From NCBI RefSeq assembly GCF_036884655.1, contig NC_088339.1:32077001-32141000 (forward strand): DNA of 64,000 nucleotides, in the 5' to 3' direction. The position numbers and the translations under genes are program-made. Position 1 is the stretch's first letter; each line of letters opens with the position of its first letter. The notes under the pieces were generated by a model that was not told the origin of the DNA, made no database searches, and saw only the letters and a list, made by a program, of their open reading frames with translations. Origin of the DNA: Musa acuminata AAA Group (Eukaryota > Streptophyta > Magnoliopsida > Zingiberales > Musaceae). Positions 23,757 to 37,172 of the stretch are shown here, one piece after another.

Positions 23757-26700
23757 TTAGATCATCATATTAACTTCAGATAGGTCATCCATGGGTATTT
23801 CAAGACCCATGAAATCATGATCTTGCAGACCATCTTCATCAATGTTCAACCATGAACCTATATCCTGTCCATTACCTCCAAAATCACCAACATCAAGCTC
23901 CGGCAGCTGCAAACTGGACAAGTCAATGACCTCACAATCATTTGATTTATCCTGCATCCTAAGAGAATGTGAATGCAAGGCAAGATCATTCTTTTTGGTA
24001 CCTCCACCAACTACCTCAAATGGTTTCGTTGAAGTCAGCACTGTACCAGATAGATCAGCAGCCTTACAAGGATCATTAATGGAAGCAGATAACTGGGTCA
24101 TCTTTTGTTTTGGCTTTGTTTTGTTCTTTCTTTCACCTTTCAAATTGAACAAAGCTGGATGACCAATTCTAGCAGAGCTATTCCTAGTGGATATATCCTT
24201 GTTTAGTGCCTTTCCCTCTCTATCTCTCTCACTCCTCTTTCCCTTTGTACTATTAACAAGAGAATTTCCATTACCAGAAGGTGTCCGAAAGGAACAGTGA
24301 GCTGAACTACCAACAACACTGTCAAGCAGTAGTTCCCTTTTCTTTATTTTATTTGACCATGGTTCCTCCTTACAAGGTGAATCTTCTGATAAGTGATTGA
24401 CGGAGTCAAAAACATCAGAATACTTGTTATCATTAGCAACTCTCTGACCTTTTTTTGGTGTCAGGCTAGAATTACAATCTGCAAAAGAGATATACAGTTT
24501 ATAAACAACCAAAAATATGACCTAAAATAACCAATCTATAGATTAATATATAAAATTCTTGAGACAAAAAAATAACAGCTTTGACAGGAAACTGTAGAAC
24601 TTGAAACAAAGTACCAGCTGATCCTTTAGGAAGGAGTGTGATTGCTGATCTTGTACAAACAAAACCTTGTGAGGCTTGGCTTAGAATCAATTTGTATATA
24701 GATAGACGATAAAATTTGGCTTGTTTTGTAAAAGTTCAGCCTAAATTATACCAATTCTAATTCAAGCCTATGGTGAGCAGCTTGATAAGCTAATTTCATT
24801 TTTAATTAATATCTTGCATTTTTCATTAGTCACTTGTATAAATTTCACTTATAACATGATTCAATTATATTTCAATCTAAAGTTTTAAGCTTGCTTCAGA
24901 CTTATTTCTGAACCAATATCCATATTATTTCTGCGTCTACTACAAATTCATATCATCATAAAAATATGTATATATATATATATTTATTGAAACATGAAAG
25001 GCACTAATCAATAAGCAATTAAAGTCGGAATAAACAACTGTTGCATGTATTCCAAAATCATAATAACTACTTTTGTGAATGAATATAAATTTTATAATAT
25101 CATAAGATGGCATTGAGACCAGTTATTTAGCATATAGGTCTATATGTACACACATGGACATATTCAATATAATTTTGAGCAAATTCAAGCAGAACCCAAT
25201 AGCAGCAAGCTGAGTTCAGACTTGTCTTGAGACAAGTTTGAAGCATATTTTAATTGTTAATGACTAGCTGGCTCATAATTGAGCTCAGAATCGGTCCAAG
25301 CTTGAACTATTCATGAGTGGTTGGTTCAATTGCAAGCCCCACTACCATGCATTGAACAGGAACAGCTACATTCAGCAGAAAAGCTACAGTGGCACACATG
25401 AATATGGAATTTGTTTTACCTATGAAATTATTTTGCAACTGTGGTACAGTGGTGTAATGATTAGCAGGTTCTCCATCACCATTGAAGTCAGTGCATTCTG
25501 AATCACTGCAGTGGGAAGATGCAGAGTAGAAAATATCCCTGAAAGCCGGGCCACTGAAACAACTAATTCCTGTATCCTCAAACTTTTGGCATCGTGTTAA
25601 TGTTTGTCTTACAAAAGATAATACAGCATGTTTGCTAAGTTCATTCACATTTTTGCTTCTAGAAACATTAGCACCCTTGCATGCCTGTTGCATGTAAAAG
25701 TCATGTTAATTAGATAATCATATTAACTGCAGGGGCAAAATAATCACTTAAACTAGAAAATAAAAATAAAAAATGGTACAGTTATATGTAATATAAACGA
25801 TGGTTTGTTTTATCGGTCCATACTGGTATACTGACCAACTGTCGGTACCGAGTTACACCGAGCATACCAACACATGGTACATGGGGGCATACTGATGTAT
25901 TGCTCATATCGATCCCCTGTTGGACTGGTATGTACCGCTCATACCGAGTGGTATGACAAATCTTGATATAAACTACATTTGAATAAAATTTATTGAGTTG
26001 TAAACTTCAATACTTGAAAATGATAATATACGTTACCCTTCAATTCTTGCATAATATATACAATACCAACCAGACCTAAGCCAAGTGATTGGTTCTACTC
26101 TTCATCTTGAAGAGGTTTTGGGTTGGATCCTTGAGGATGCAGTGCCCAGGTTTTTGATCTACATAATTTCCTAAGTGAAGAATCACTCGGTCTGTCATTC
26201 CCGGAAAAATAAAAAAGATGACATGCAGTCTCCATACTCAGAGGAGAGGATGGAAGCTCAATAGGATTGGAGGTTACTGCAAGGAAAACAATTCTTGTGT
26301 GGCAGAATGTATGGCCATGCTTCAAGGACTAAGGCTCAGCAGCTAGATCTGGCAAACATTCTGGTTAGGTCTGATGCTTTGGAGATTACTAATTTCGTAA
26401 AGGGTAGGACTACTACCCCATGGTTCCTTCAATCTTCAATTGCTAAGATTTGTTATTTAGAAGAGAGATTGAAAGCTGTTAAGTTTGAGCATATTTCTAG
26501 GAAGAGAAACCTGGAAGCCCATAGGCAAGCAAATTTTGGCAAATCCACTTGCAGACACTTTTTTTATTAGACAGCAGACACCACTGCTGCTAGTTTTGTT
26601 TTGGATGTAACTGGTTATTAAAAAAATGGTGTATCACCAAATACTACGGTGCTAAACAGAAAGTACTTCCATAATATGAACTCTTCATCAAGCAGCCTAA

Positions 26701-29700
26701 ACAATCTAATAATGCCATTTGTCAAAGGAGGGCATTTCATCTAAAGCAATGCCAGATAAATAACAAATGCAATATGACTGCAACAACATTTGTCTACTTT
26801 CTACCTCTTGATGTTAAGGTGGAATCTGAAAGCTATTTAAATACCCAAGGAGGGTCACTAATAGAAACTTATATTCTAACAATGTTCATCTCCAGATAGG
26901 AACAAGAAATCATGGTCAACATTTGTTTATCAATAATTAGGGTCAACATTTGTCTACTTACAGATGGCCGGAATTGATGAATAAGAATGTAACTGGAGAC
27001 CTCCAATACCATATTAATGTCTTCCTGAAACTAACTAATCAGAGGATCATACTTGAGCCTAACACATTCCCTATCTTGGGATGTACAACATGATGCCACA
27101 TAGAAATATGATCAGAAGAGAGGAGCAAAAAAAGTTAGGAGATACCATATATTTCTCATATGCTATTGCTACAAGTCTGTCAAAAGCAATATACTCAAGT
27201 TCCCTGCAAAAAGAAGATAGTAGTCAAGAAGAGAAAAAATAAGAGAAAATCAAAGCAAATCATACATATCACAAACAACTTGAGACAAGTTAAAATATTT
27301 GATTAGTTCAAATAGAAAAAAACTATTTTAACATACACAGCATCTCTTTCGTTTATCAAGGGTTCTACCAATTGATATCTTTCCACAAATAATTTAAATT
27401 CAATTTGTTGATATGCATCGTCAAAATTTGTTTACTTATGGAATCCATCCATCAAGCTCTCATTAATGAACCTACAAACCCCTCAAATTGGATTTGACTA
27501 AATCCAAGTATTGTGGATATTCCTTTGTTTCTATCATTCTGGAGCATCTTAATCTTAAGCTTCCTGAATATTGAAAGATCCCATTATTAGCTCACCATTT
27601 ATCAGACCATACAGATCAATCGAGCAACTATGAAATTTTAGCCAACTCCATATATGTATTTCATAAGTATGAACAGAAATGAGATAGAAAAATGAAGAGC
27701 ATTTTTTTATGCAAGTTCCAATTTCAGACATGTACAAATGGAAATGAATTGATTAAAGCACTCCCAAATGTCATTTAGGCTTAGTCTTATAAGGAATATC
27801 AAATTTCATTCAATTTCTACCTATTATTATGATATTACAATCAGATTGATTGGGTACTCAAAAACAATAAATGGATTCAAAAGGATGAGATTGAATCTCT
27901 ATAAATACGATAAAGAAAGATGAGTAACATAGAGTTTCCCTAGAATATGCTACATACCTTTTCTGAGACACTTTTGCTTCCACTACAGCCTTCTCTAGTT
28001 TCCTGAGGATGTTCTTCTTCTTCAATACCTTTTCCAACCAGTATAAAAATGCATTATTATCATACAAGCAGAAGATTAGTCGAAATATTCAATTAGATGC
28101 ATTGTCTAATCAATATCTATAAAATATTTCTTTCATGAAAACAAGAGAACTTCACCATGTACTATCACTAGAACTAGAAGTATAACATGTACGTCTATAC
28201 AATATATCAGATCTTCTAGCATGAGGCGTCTTACTAGTATATTACTACAGGTACTTGCATCAGCATCTCGTTAGAGAACCTTCATTCTCAAACTGTATAC
28301 CATCTAGGGTCATAATCAGAAGCCTTTACAAGCAACTGAAAATAGCACTACTATCAAATATGACTTGAAAATTGAGATTTTAAGCAAGCAACACACATTA
28401 TAGAGAACCTTTTTGTTGAGCATGAATAAGGGAGATAATTGATTAACTAAATCAAATATATGTATAAATAGTCTCTTAGTTTCAATGTTACACAGATTCT
28501 ATCGCATATAGAATATATCAAGACAAGAACATCGCTGTTTAAGTAGGTGAGTATAAAGAAAGCAGGTAAGAGTTATAAATTGAAGGATGATAGTGCAACT
28601 GTAATAATTCATGTTCAAAGCAAAGAAAAAAAGATGAACAAGGTTTTCGTAATAAAATAATATCAGTTTCTTAGAAAGTCAAATTGGTTGAAAATTTTGG
28701 AAAAAAGACTACAAAATAAGATGGTAGGTTGAGTTATGCATCTCACTTTCTGAAACTGATTGTGTAAAAAGAATAGCCTCCCTCGTTATTGACTGTAGCC
28801 AAAGGATTGGTCAATCTCAACATCTAGTAATTGGGACATGATGATGTAGAATGGTCTCAGTAGCACTCTTATGAAGTCCTAGCATATCAACAGCTTGCAA
28901 TACCGTGTATGCCTATCAGCCTAGAAGTACAAGCACTCCTTTGCCAGTGAAAATATTTACGGACTTTATGGAACCAGAAAAAAAAGGCCTTGTCTTTTCT
29001 GATTGCATCTAAAATTATGTTACATTCTCACACTTGTAGAATGCAATTTGTAATGCTAGAATAATCAAACCATCCTGGCTTAAAAAAAAAAAAATACAAA
29101 TCAGAATTTCATGTTCATAGAAATAACCAAACACCCCAAAGAAAGAGCACCTAAAGTCCACCAGAGAAATCTCCACGATAAAAAAATATGCATTGCCACT
29201 TTACAAGAGGCCACCAAAGATTATGCATGAGGGGCAGCAAACAAGTTAAATATTCATAAGCATGACCCTGAACAAATAAAAAAAATCTCTTTAAAATGGC
29301 CTTGATGGTTACATAGAGTACCTGCTCATAAAGCTTTTTCTCTAGATTATTGATTCCTCTACTGAGATCATCTTCACTCTGTGCTAGGTCAGGCTGGAAC
29401 ATAATGTATATAGATGTCAAATAGTACAATTCTTTTTCAAATTATTATGCAAATCTAAGCCACAACTTAGACAAAAATTATACGCACTGCAAATAACAAG
29501 ATGAATTTGGAAACACCATTACGAATGATACTCAATAATCTGGCTCAAGAAGAACCAGTTGTATAATTAATGAGGTTAAACAACAGGAAATTAAAACGAG
29601 TCAGATATTAAGAAGACTACGACAAGTTAACCAGAGTGAAAAGGATAACATTACGGGTGAAAGGGTGGGTAAGATCATGCAAATTCATTTTTCCATCTGA

Positions 29701-32700
29701 CTGGGTCTATCTTGTATTGTTACATATACATATATATATGACACAAACCAATCAGTATTTACATTCAAATTATTGCTACTATATCCATAGTTCGCATTAC
29801 TAGTCCATACCGGTGTACCTACCAGTTGTTGGTATGATACATATTAAGTGTACTGACATATGGTATACCAGGGCATATTGATGTACCACCTATACTGATC
29901 TTCTATCGGACCGGTACATACTGTCCGTACCGAGCGGTATGCCTCGGTACGACAAACCTTGATTATATCTTCCAAATAGTTGTATAGGTTACTTCCATCT
30001 TTTTTCGTTCCAAATATATGCCAAAGTGCTGAATTTACTTTAACCTAAGATGTCATTTATCAATTTTTTTGGTCCAATGTGTTCTCCATTTTCTCATTCT
30101 CCCTCTCTTTGCTTTATGGTCTCCACAGCCTTATATCGGACTCATGGTGGGTTTTAGTTAGTGCCATTTTTTAGAGTACAATACTAGATTATTATTTGGT
30201 GATATCTGACTCATGTAAGAGTCTCATCTGCCTCAGCCTTATATCTGATTCAAAATAATATCACAACTACTTCATATTAAAATAAATATGAAAGCAAATT
30301 ATACTATCCGTTAATAGCAACAAAGTTCAGATTTCTTGTTAATATCAATAGAAGTGTGTTTTTTTTTTGGTATTGGTATATACAATATATGCACCTTTAC
30401 AACTAAAGAAGATGATGGGTATGAAAATGAGAATATTTGTCAAAGGAAATGGTGTTGATCACATCAGAAATGCAAGAGGGGATACCTAGCCATCACAGGA
30501 TTGAATTTAGCAAATAATCCTGTTCAGTATATGGCAAAGCTTCAATGTATAAAAAAGACAACAGACAAATTCTAGAAGGAAAAGAACAGCTTCATCAACG
30601 CCAAAGGACCACAAAAATGGAATCAACAAAAAAAAAGTGCCGTTGCAAATACAAGATCAAAGTGGTAATAGATGTAAGTGTAACCTTGTGTTAGATGTAA
30701 GCGAAAATACATAAATTGATCACACAGAAATGGCAAACTTCAGATGGAAGAGCAGAAATTACATAAATGGCTATATTGGGCTAAATTATTTGTATGTCTG
30801 CATAACTATTTAGAGCTAGTGACAGTTTGTGCCTATGACAACAACATCGCACCAAAACTCCAAAGTCAAATTAGAAACATCCAGAACTTCTATTTTAAAC
30901 AATGAAAACATGCTTTTAGATACCAATAGCACATACCACAGGATCTGGGTAGAGTCCAATTTCACTGAGCTCCAAGAGGATTCTATCATTGATGCACATT
31001 TGATTGTACTGGAATTGGGTGCATAATGTGCTAGCCTCTAGAAATGTACCATTACCTCCCAATTTCTGATGTGCTAGTTGATCATAGCACCTCCAAACAG
31101 CATTGACCTTCAAACCATTAGCCACACCTCTCTCAGCAGACTCCATTGTCCTTGATGTCTGCAAATCCAGGCCATTGTGTTTAGTCTCCACCTCAAGCTC
31201 AAAACAACTTCCATAAGAATTGAAGAAGCTAACTTTGAAGTTGCCAATGTTTATATTTTCGATCTCCTCTTCTTCAATAATAGCTGAAAGAAGTGTTTGG
31301 CAAATTGAAATCCCTCTTTGCTTCCCAATTCCATCAAATAATTGCTCTAGAAAAGGTTCAACTTGCTCTTCTGGCCAAATAAACCCTAGATCCTTCTCGT
31401 ATTCATTAATTCCAAAACCATTGGTTGCAATACCATAGCAATCTCTATTGATTGGAGTTGACTGCAGTGGGACATATTTTAGATCCCCCTACGAAGAAAG
31501 GCAACCAAAATTTTCTTATGGCAGAAATTAAAAAGAAATCAATAAATTTATTTGTATAAAATAAAGAATAATAATTTCAAGAAGAGAATTTCTAACACTA
31601 AGAATATTAAAAAAAATGATGACAACGATGACGACAACAACAACAATAAGCCAAACAGTCCCTATATATGAGGTTGGCTACACGGAATTTTTCCACCATT
31701 GAGGACAAAATAAGATGCCATTGGATACAAATACAGCTACTAATTACTTCTAAAAGAAATTTTGCATTGCTACAATGAAATGGCAGACATAAAGCTAGCA
31801 GATATGAAATAGAAGCAAGTAACCAACAAGTATCTAAACAAGTACTCATGAGACTCATGCTGAACATATCTCGACATGAATCCACAAATTATGTGTCACT
31901 TGCTGTGCTGCACTGCACAAGATGCACCAGTGGCATGCCCGAGCCTGTTCAAGGCTTAATATGTGAGCATGATGCATTGGTCTGCAACTTGGCAACCAGG
32001 ATTGCAAATAGTTCATAATCAAATGTGACTAGAACAATGTCAGATGGACAGGTCAAATTGAATGGGATACACCATTACTTAATTTATGAGGAATTTAATA
32101 CCTTCAAGATATGGTCATCATTTTCTGCAACATGGCCCACTGAAGTAGATTCATTAATAAGATGAATCTGGTTGGAGTAGTTTGGGAAAATCAACATTAG
32201 CGCATGAAGTTATCTGAAAGATATGAAACAAGAGATTTGGCCTTTTATTACCTGTTCATTCAAAAAGGTGACATCTTGTAAAGACAAAAACCGAAAAATG
32301 GGCTCAATTGTCTTCCAAAATGTACTGGGACAAGCACCCCCTGCATAATTTTATTATAAACTTGAAATACAAATATTGGTTCAAGAATTGCAAAGGAAAA
32401 GACAAGATTTTTTGTGGAAAATGTGCTACTTGTATCCAGAGCAGCACTTGCTGCAGCTAAAAGCACTTCATGGTCATTAATGGGTTTCCCTGAAATGTAT
32501 AAATTAACAATCAAAAGTATGTCCTATGCATATGAATGCTTTTGGAGAAATAAATAGTTTCAATGATATGATTCCAATAATAATTTTACCAAAAAGGTCT
32601 AAAGAAGCATCGTTCATCAAGTGTCGTGGATAAGAGCGTCCCCTTTGTTCAGACAATTTTTTGATGGGTGGCCTACCAGTTTTGCTGATTAAAATGACAT

Positions 32701-35700
32701 GACAGTTAAACCCTACGATTTGAGTCAACAGAAATTTAATTGGTGGAGATAATTTTTATTACCTCTCAATCCTCTCTGAACCAACTCTTAAAGTTCTTGC
32801 CTGTGATAAAGAGGCAGCATTATCTGCCTTCTCCATCAAGGCACGTATGCCAGATCCTTTGGGCATTAAACCTCGTACAACCCTTCCCTGTCTGTGGACA
32901 CCAAATCCAAGATCCCTGTGAGCAGCCAGCTTTCTTTTTTTAGAAGTTGATGCCAGTGTCACAACTTTCTGTAGAGTCTGACTAACATTTTCCTCTACTT
33001 CAGATTTCTTAATTTTCTCTTTTCTTTTATTTACAGCAACTGCAGTCTCCTCACTTTCTGACAACAACTCTGATGGTATCTTTTCACCCTTTGACTTAAC
33101 TTGAACAGTGTTAGAAGATAACCGTCTTGTAAATCCTGAGCTACCCTCTATGCTGATAGAGTCATCTACTGTATCTGAAGAAGGGGTGTCAAGATGGTTG
33201 GAAGTTAGGGGACTTAAATTTGATCTTCTTGCACCACGTGATAACTTTTGAGGCCTTTGTCCAACCCACTGTGCTACAGGTGGAGATGATGACTGTTCAC
33301 TTATAGACCGTTTGCGGTTGATGGCCCCATTGACTGAATTGAGCTTGCTAATACATTGAGGCTCCCAACCATCAGAGTTTTTAAAATTTTGTGGAAAATT
33401 CCTAGATGCCTTTGACAAGGAACCTGAAGTTGATCTTGGTCCTCGAGGAGGTATCTTTGCATTAGAAGTAGGGCTAGAACAACAATTTTCTTCACATTCA
33501 CTGGATCTGAAACTAAAGCAAGGAAATACATCAGGAATATAAGATAACAAAAGAAATACAATTTGAACGAGTGTAAAGATCATGCATATGCTGGTGTCTT
33601 CCGGCAATAGAGAGGACCAGAACATGTCATGCCAATGGGTGGCATGGGGTTGACATGAAACAATTTCCCTACAGGGGACTTATCATGTGCCGACATAATA
33701 CAGAAATCAGTACTACTGAGCCACCAAGTCATGATAGAATGGACTTGGCATGCAACACTTTTAATCCTTACTTCCAAATGATAAATTGATAATGCCAAAT
33801 CTCATTTCTTAACAGGAAATATACATGTGAATATGATTTGAAATGCATGAAGAATTCCAGTTACTTGTTGGTATGGACTGCAGGTGTGACATATCATCAA
33901 CTTTTGGCTTGATATCAACAGCGGGCACAGTGCCATTTTAAACCCATGCACACATTAGTTTAGGTGTATTCTGTTCCCGACACCATGTAAAACCCACTTT
34001 TTCAAATCTATACAAGTAATTGGAATTCTTCATGCATTTAAACACTTTAATCCTTACTTCCAAATGATAAATTGATTATGCCAAATCTCATTTCTTAACA
34101 GGAAGTATACATATGAATATGATTTGAAATGCATGAAGAATTCCAATTACTTGTTGGTATGGACTGCAGGTGTGACATATCATCAACTTTCGGCTTGATA
34201 TCAACAGCAGGCACAGTGCCATTTTAAACCCATGCACACACATTAGTTTAGGTGTATTCTGTTCCCAGCACCATGTAAAACCAACTTTTTTAAATCTATA
34301 CAATGTGAAACCCCCTTAACCTCCCTCATTTTTGTCCTACATGTAATATCAGCTCCCAAATGCAAACTGGGCATGCCCTGATATAAATCAGTTGATGCAA
34401 ACATATACTACATCTTGTTATTTAACTTTGTGCTTGTTTCCTCAATTATGACAAAAAACAATAAGTGTCAATAACTGATGACCTTGTCGAATAAGAGAAG
34501 CTTGGACTTGACAGAGGAGGGCACTGCCAATCGTCCTCAAAACCTTAGAAGATACGCACAGCACATGCCATCAACACAAAATGCTAGCTTACTAATCAGA
34601 GCATGATAGAATGCCATAAAACCAATCCTGATTTGAAATTTATACTATTAACTTGTGTGCTTCAACCAAAAAAACAATTACTAATATTATAAAATTTGGG
34701 GTTCAACAGTCACCTCTCATATTGATGAAGTAAGCGAAACAATGTATCAACATAAACTTGAAATCCGATAAGACCTAGGAATTTCCTTTATCCTTATGTG
34801 CAAAATTTTCATTTAGTTATTTCCTCAGGACCTCTAGATCCTAAACTACAGAGAACTCTGTCAATTAGGGATTCATGTATGAGGTTAACAACATACTGAT
34901 GATGGAACCCTGAAAATTAGAAAATGAGAAGTCCTCTCAAATGTATAACTAGTTAGATAGTGACATTTAGGACATCAAAGAATTAGGATCTCCACTATAA
35001 CGTCAAACGAGGTAGAGAAAAGGTCTTTGAGACACACATAACCTTAAGCAAATCAAATTGATTGAAAATTGGAGCACATCAGAGAATCACAAAGTTATAG
35101 ACCTCAAAGTAGTAAACATGTCTGATCACAGAATTAAAAGGGGGCAGGGGCAAAGAAGCAAATTTTCCATGTGCCCTTGGAAATTGACCAAGACAAGACA
35201 CACAGAGTGCTGTAACCAAAAGTGCTAGTTGTGACACTAGGGTTTTAACACAACATAATCTGATTGGCTTAGTATTAAAACAATGTCTTTATGTAAAACT
35301 GGTCCAAAATTGCCTAGGTATCATCTGGAGATGAAAGGAAATTTATTATGAAATGCCTTGCTATTTTGGTATCCTATATAAAGCATGAAATCACCATCAA
35401 TACACAAACTAAGTTCTCATAATGTCATATCAAGTCAAACCTGAAAGTGTGGTTGTTCATTTTTGGTTTGCCATCAAGCTTTTGCTGTATTCCTCGTTGT
35501 TTAGGTTCACAATCACCATTTGGAGGTCTAGCCAAAACTATGCTTGTAGAAATATCTGACTTAACGATTGAACGCTTCTTCTTCATCTTGGACTTTGCCA
35601 AACCATCAGCACATGGTAGTACTCGAGCTTTTTCTTCTGTTAGTGCAGAATTACCATTTGCAAATTTGGTGACATCTTTATCCCTATCCAGCAACCCAGA

Positions 35701-37172
35701 TGATCTGCCAATACTGTTATCTCTTGCATCCTTCTAATAGAGAAAAATATATATTTCTTTCAATGATGAAAATGTGAAAATAAAACAATGAACAACATAC
35801 TTGAAAAGTACATAATGTTGCAAGATTTAAGGAGTCCAAATGGTATCTATTGCCTACTGCAACTAAATATGAATGAGCTTAGAAAAGTTATTTCAAGAAA
35901 AATATTAGCAACACTTTCCTATTAAAATAGTGTCACAAATTTTCTGGCACATATTGGGTACAGAAAAAAATTAAAATAGAGAAAGGAGTCGAAGAATGAA
36001 AGAAGAAAATTTCATTAACAAATTGCAATCTGTATGATAGAGACATATAACATGAGATATAATCATGTAGCATAAGCCATAAGCAAACAACAAATTACAT
36101 TAAATTCATCTTATTCATAAGGAATTAGTTTACAATATACAAGCACAGCCCAAAATGCTCCTGCCACTTGTGGATCTGGAAAGACTAAGGTGCATGTAGG
36201 CAAAGCATCTAATTTAGTTAATTAACAGTACAAAACATACAGAAATTCAAATATAGATTACCTTAAAAAATCATAGCAGGAAGAAAAGTTTTACAAAATG
36301 TGAAAAATAAAATTCAAAATACCATCAATGTAGTTCGTATTCGTCTGTTTGATAGAGCACTCTTGGTCCTTTCATCTGACTTCAGTAACCCAGGCTCAAG
36401 ACTAGCTGCAGTTGGCAGGCCTTGAGGGGTTGTCTTAGAAATATTTCCTCCTGGCGTCAATGCCATAGGCCTCTCGCTTGATGAAATATTTTGTTGGGAA
36501 CATTTCCTTGATAAGTTATGGCGATGCTTCTCAATTTTCAAAGCAGCATCACTAAAGGCTTTTACACGATTCCTTTTACATAAAGCACAGAGATTAACAG
36601 CTCATTAAAAGCACTATAGCAGAGTGAGCAGCAGAAAATTTGGGCACAAGAACAATTCAGAACATTATAAATGGAAGAAGAAACATTTAATGCAACAAAA
36701 TGTCAGCCTCTTCATAATGATATAAAAAAGCAAAACTTTGATTGAAAGTAAACAAGAAATACCTCGCTTTAACAGAACTCTCATGAAGGTTAATCTTCAT
36801 TCGTTTGATGTCCTCAACAGATGAAGAAGGCAAGTGTCTTGCGGAAATTGTTTTAGCCAAAGATTCTGCTGAGGAGATGCCAAAGATGGAACTTATTTCT
36901 CTCTTTAGCTCTCCTGGTCGAGGAGACTTATGATCAAATAAAGAAACTTTCAGGTCAGATATAAGCGATTGACAAAGATTAGATGCTTCGCCTTGAGATG
37001 GTATGGAAGTAGATCTTGGCATGCTTGTGAGTGGTGATGGGATGCAAACATCGATGACCTCATGGAAGCTCCCTAATCTTTCCATCGAACTGGTTGTATA
37101 AGGTCCACGTTGCCCGTTTGAGTAGGTTGAACCATCAGGGCTGGTGGAATAGTCAAAGCGATTAGCTGCCAT
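23757..37172 (-). CDS. Large nuclear protein with Ada3-like C-terminal region; probable SAGA-associated family
   Basis: Fourteen coding exons with GT-AG borders and one frame give 1247 aa: 37172-36763, 36572-36323, 35730-35441, 33506-32763, 32684-32590, 32489-32430, 32340-32252, 32167-32102, 31488-30937, 29393-29322, 28028-27958, 27203-27146, 25684-25420, 24478-23757. It resembles the plant family of Arabidopsis At5g22450, At2g19390 and At4g29790, which I recall being reported as SAGA histone-acetyltransferase subunits (SCS1/SCS2); no symbol is given because that is from memory. Residues 1-220 carry the family N-terminus ([17 protein letters not shown]). Residues 500-565 are basic ([15 protein letters not shown]). 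Residues about 820-920 ([16 protein letters not shown], the [11 protein letters not shown] helix, [12 protein letters not shown]) match the Ada3 pattern, and the tail is acidic. Start: the first ATG in the frame that gives the family N-terminus MAANRFDYS. Confidence 0.9.
24650..25320. mobile_element. Probable degraded element rich in GCTTG/CAAGC motifs (intron of ADA3-like gene)
   Basis: The intron between exons 13 and 14 contains repeated AAGCTTG, TTGAGCTC, GCTGGCTC and CAAGTTTGAAGC-type strings in both orientations. This is typical of a widespread class of plant TEs built from AGCTTGGCTCG motifs. Ends and target duplications were not found. Confidence 0.3.
25799..25965. mobile_element. hAT-like MITE (GGTAC-rich family), copy 1
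   Basis: A 167-bp insertion flanked by a perfect 8-bp target duplication ATATAAAC (25791-25798 and 25966-25973). Termini are GATGGTTTGTTTTATCGG and its partner GACAAATCTTG (CAAGATTTGTC in reverse), a decayed CAAGGTTTG inverted repeat. The interior is dense in GGTA, TACCG and CATACC motifs. It lies in an intron of the ADA3-like gene. An 8-bp duplication is the hAT signature. Confidence 0.85.
26270..26560 (+). pseudogene. RNase H domain remnant of a retroelement
   Basis: On the plus strand, opposite to the host gene, two frames together give the RNase H-like pattern of plant LINE/retroelement polyproteins: [12 protein letters not shown] in one frame, then, after a frameshift near 26340, [15 protein letters not shown], a W-F-L-x-S-S-I helix and [16 protein letters not shown] in another. 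The S-D and R-x-x-N-x-x-A-H motifs are typical of the RVT_3 class. It sits in an intron of the ADA3-like gene and has no intact ORF. Confidence 0.72.
29786..29961. mobile_element. hAT-like MITE (GGTAC-rich family), copy 2
   Basis: A 176-bp insertion between 8-bp flanks ACTATATC (29778-29785) and ATTATATC (29962-29969), one mismatch. Its right terminus GTACGACAAACCTTG is the best-preserved end of the family. The interior has TACCGGTGTACC, GGACCGGTACATAC and CCGTACCGAGCGGTATGCC. It is intronic in the ADA3-like gene and the same length class as the copy at 25799. Confidence 0.85.
31607..31690 (-). mobile_element. LINE 3'-end footprint
   Basis: On the minus strand the region reads as the tail of a plant LINE ORF followed by a degenerate GTT/GTC/GAT trinucleotide run. 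The plus-strand string AACAGTCCCTATATATGAGG plus GTTGGCTACACGGA corresponds to the usual CCCAACTATTTGGGGTCGGCTA end. It is intronic. Confidence 0.5.
33753..34320. repeat. About 286-bp tandem duplication in an intron of the ADA3-like gene
   Basis: Copy 1 (from about 33753) and copy 2 (from about 34041) share long identical blocks, for example CCTTACTTCCAAATGATAAA, GGTATGGACTGCAGGTGTGA and GGCACAGTGCCATTTTAAAC, with a few substitutions and small indels. Both lie between coding exons 3 and 4. No splice or coding role is apparent. Confidence 0.9.
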
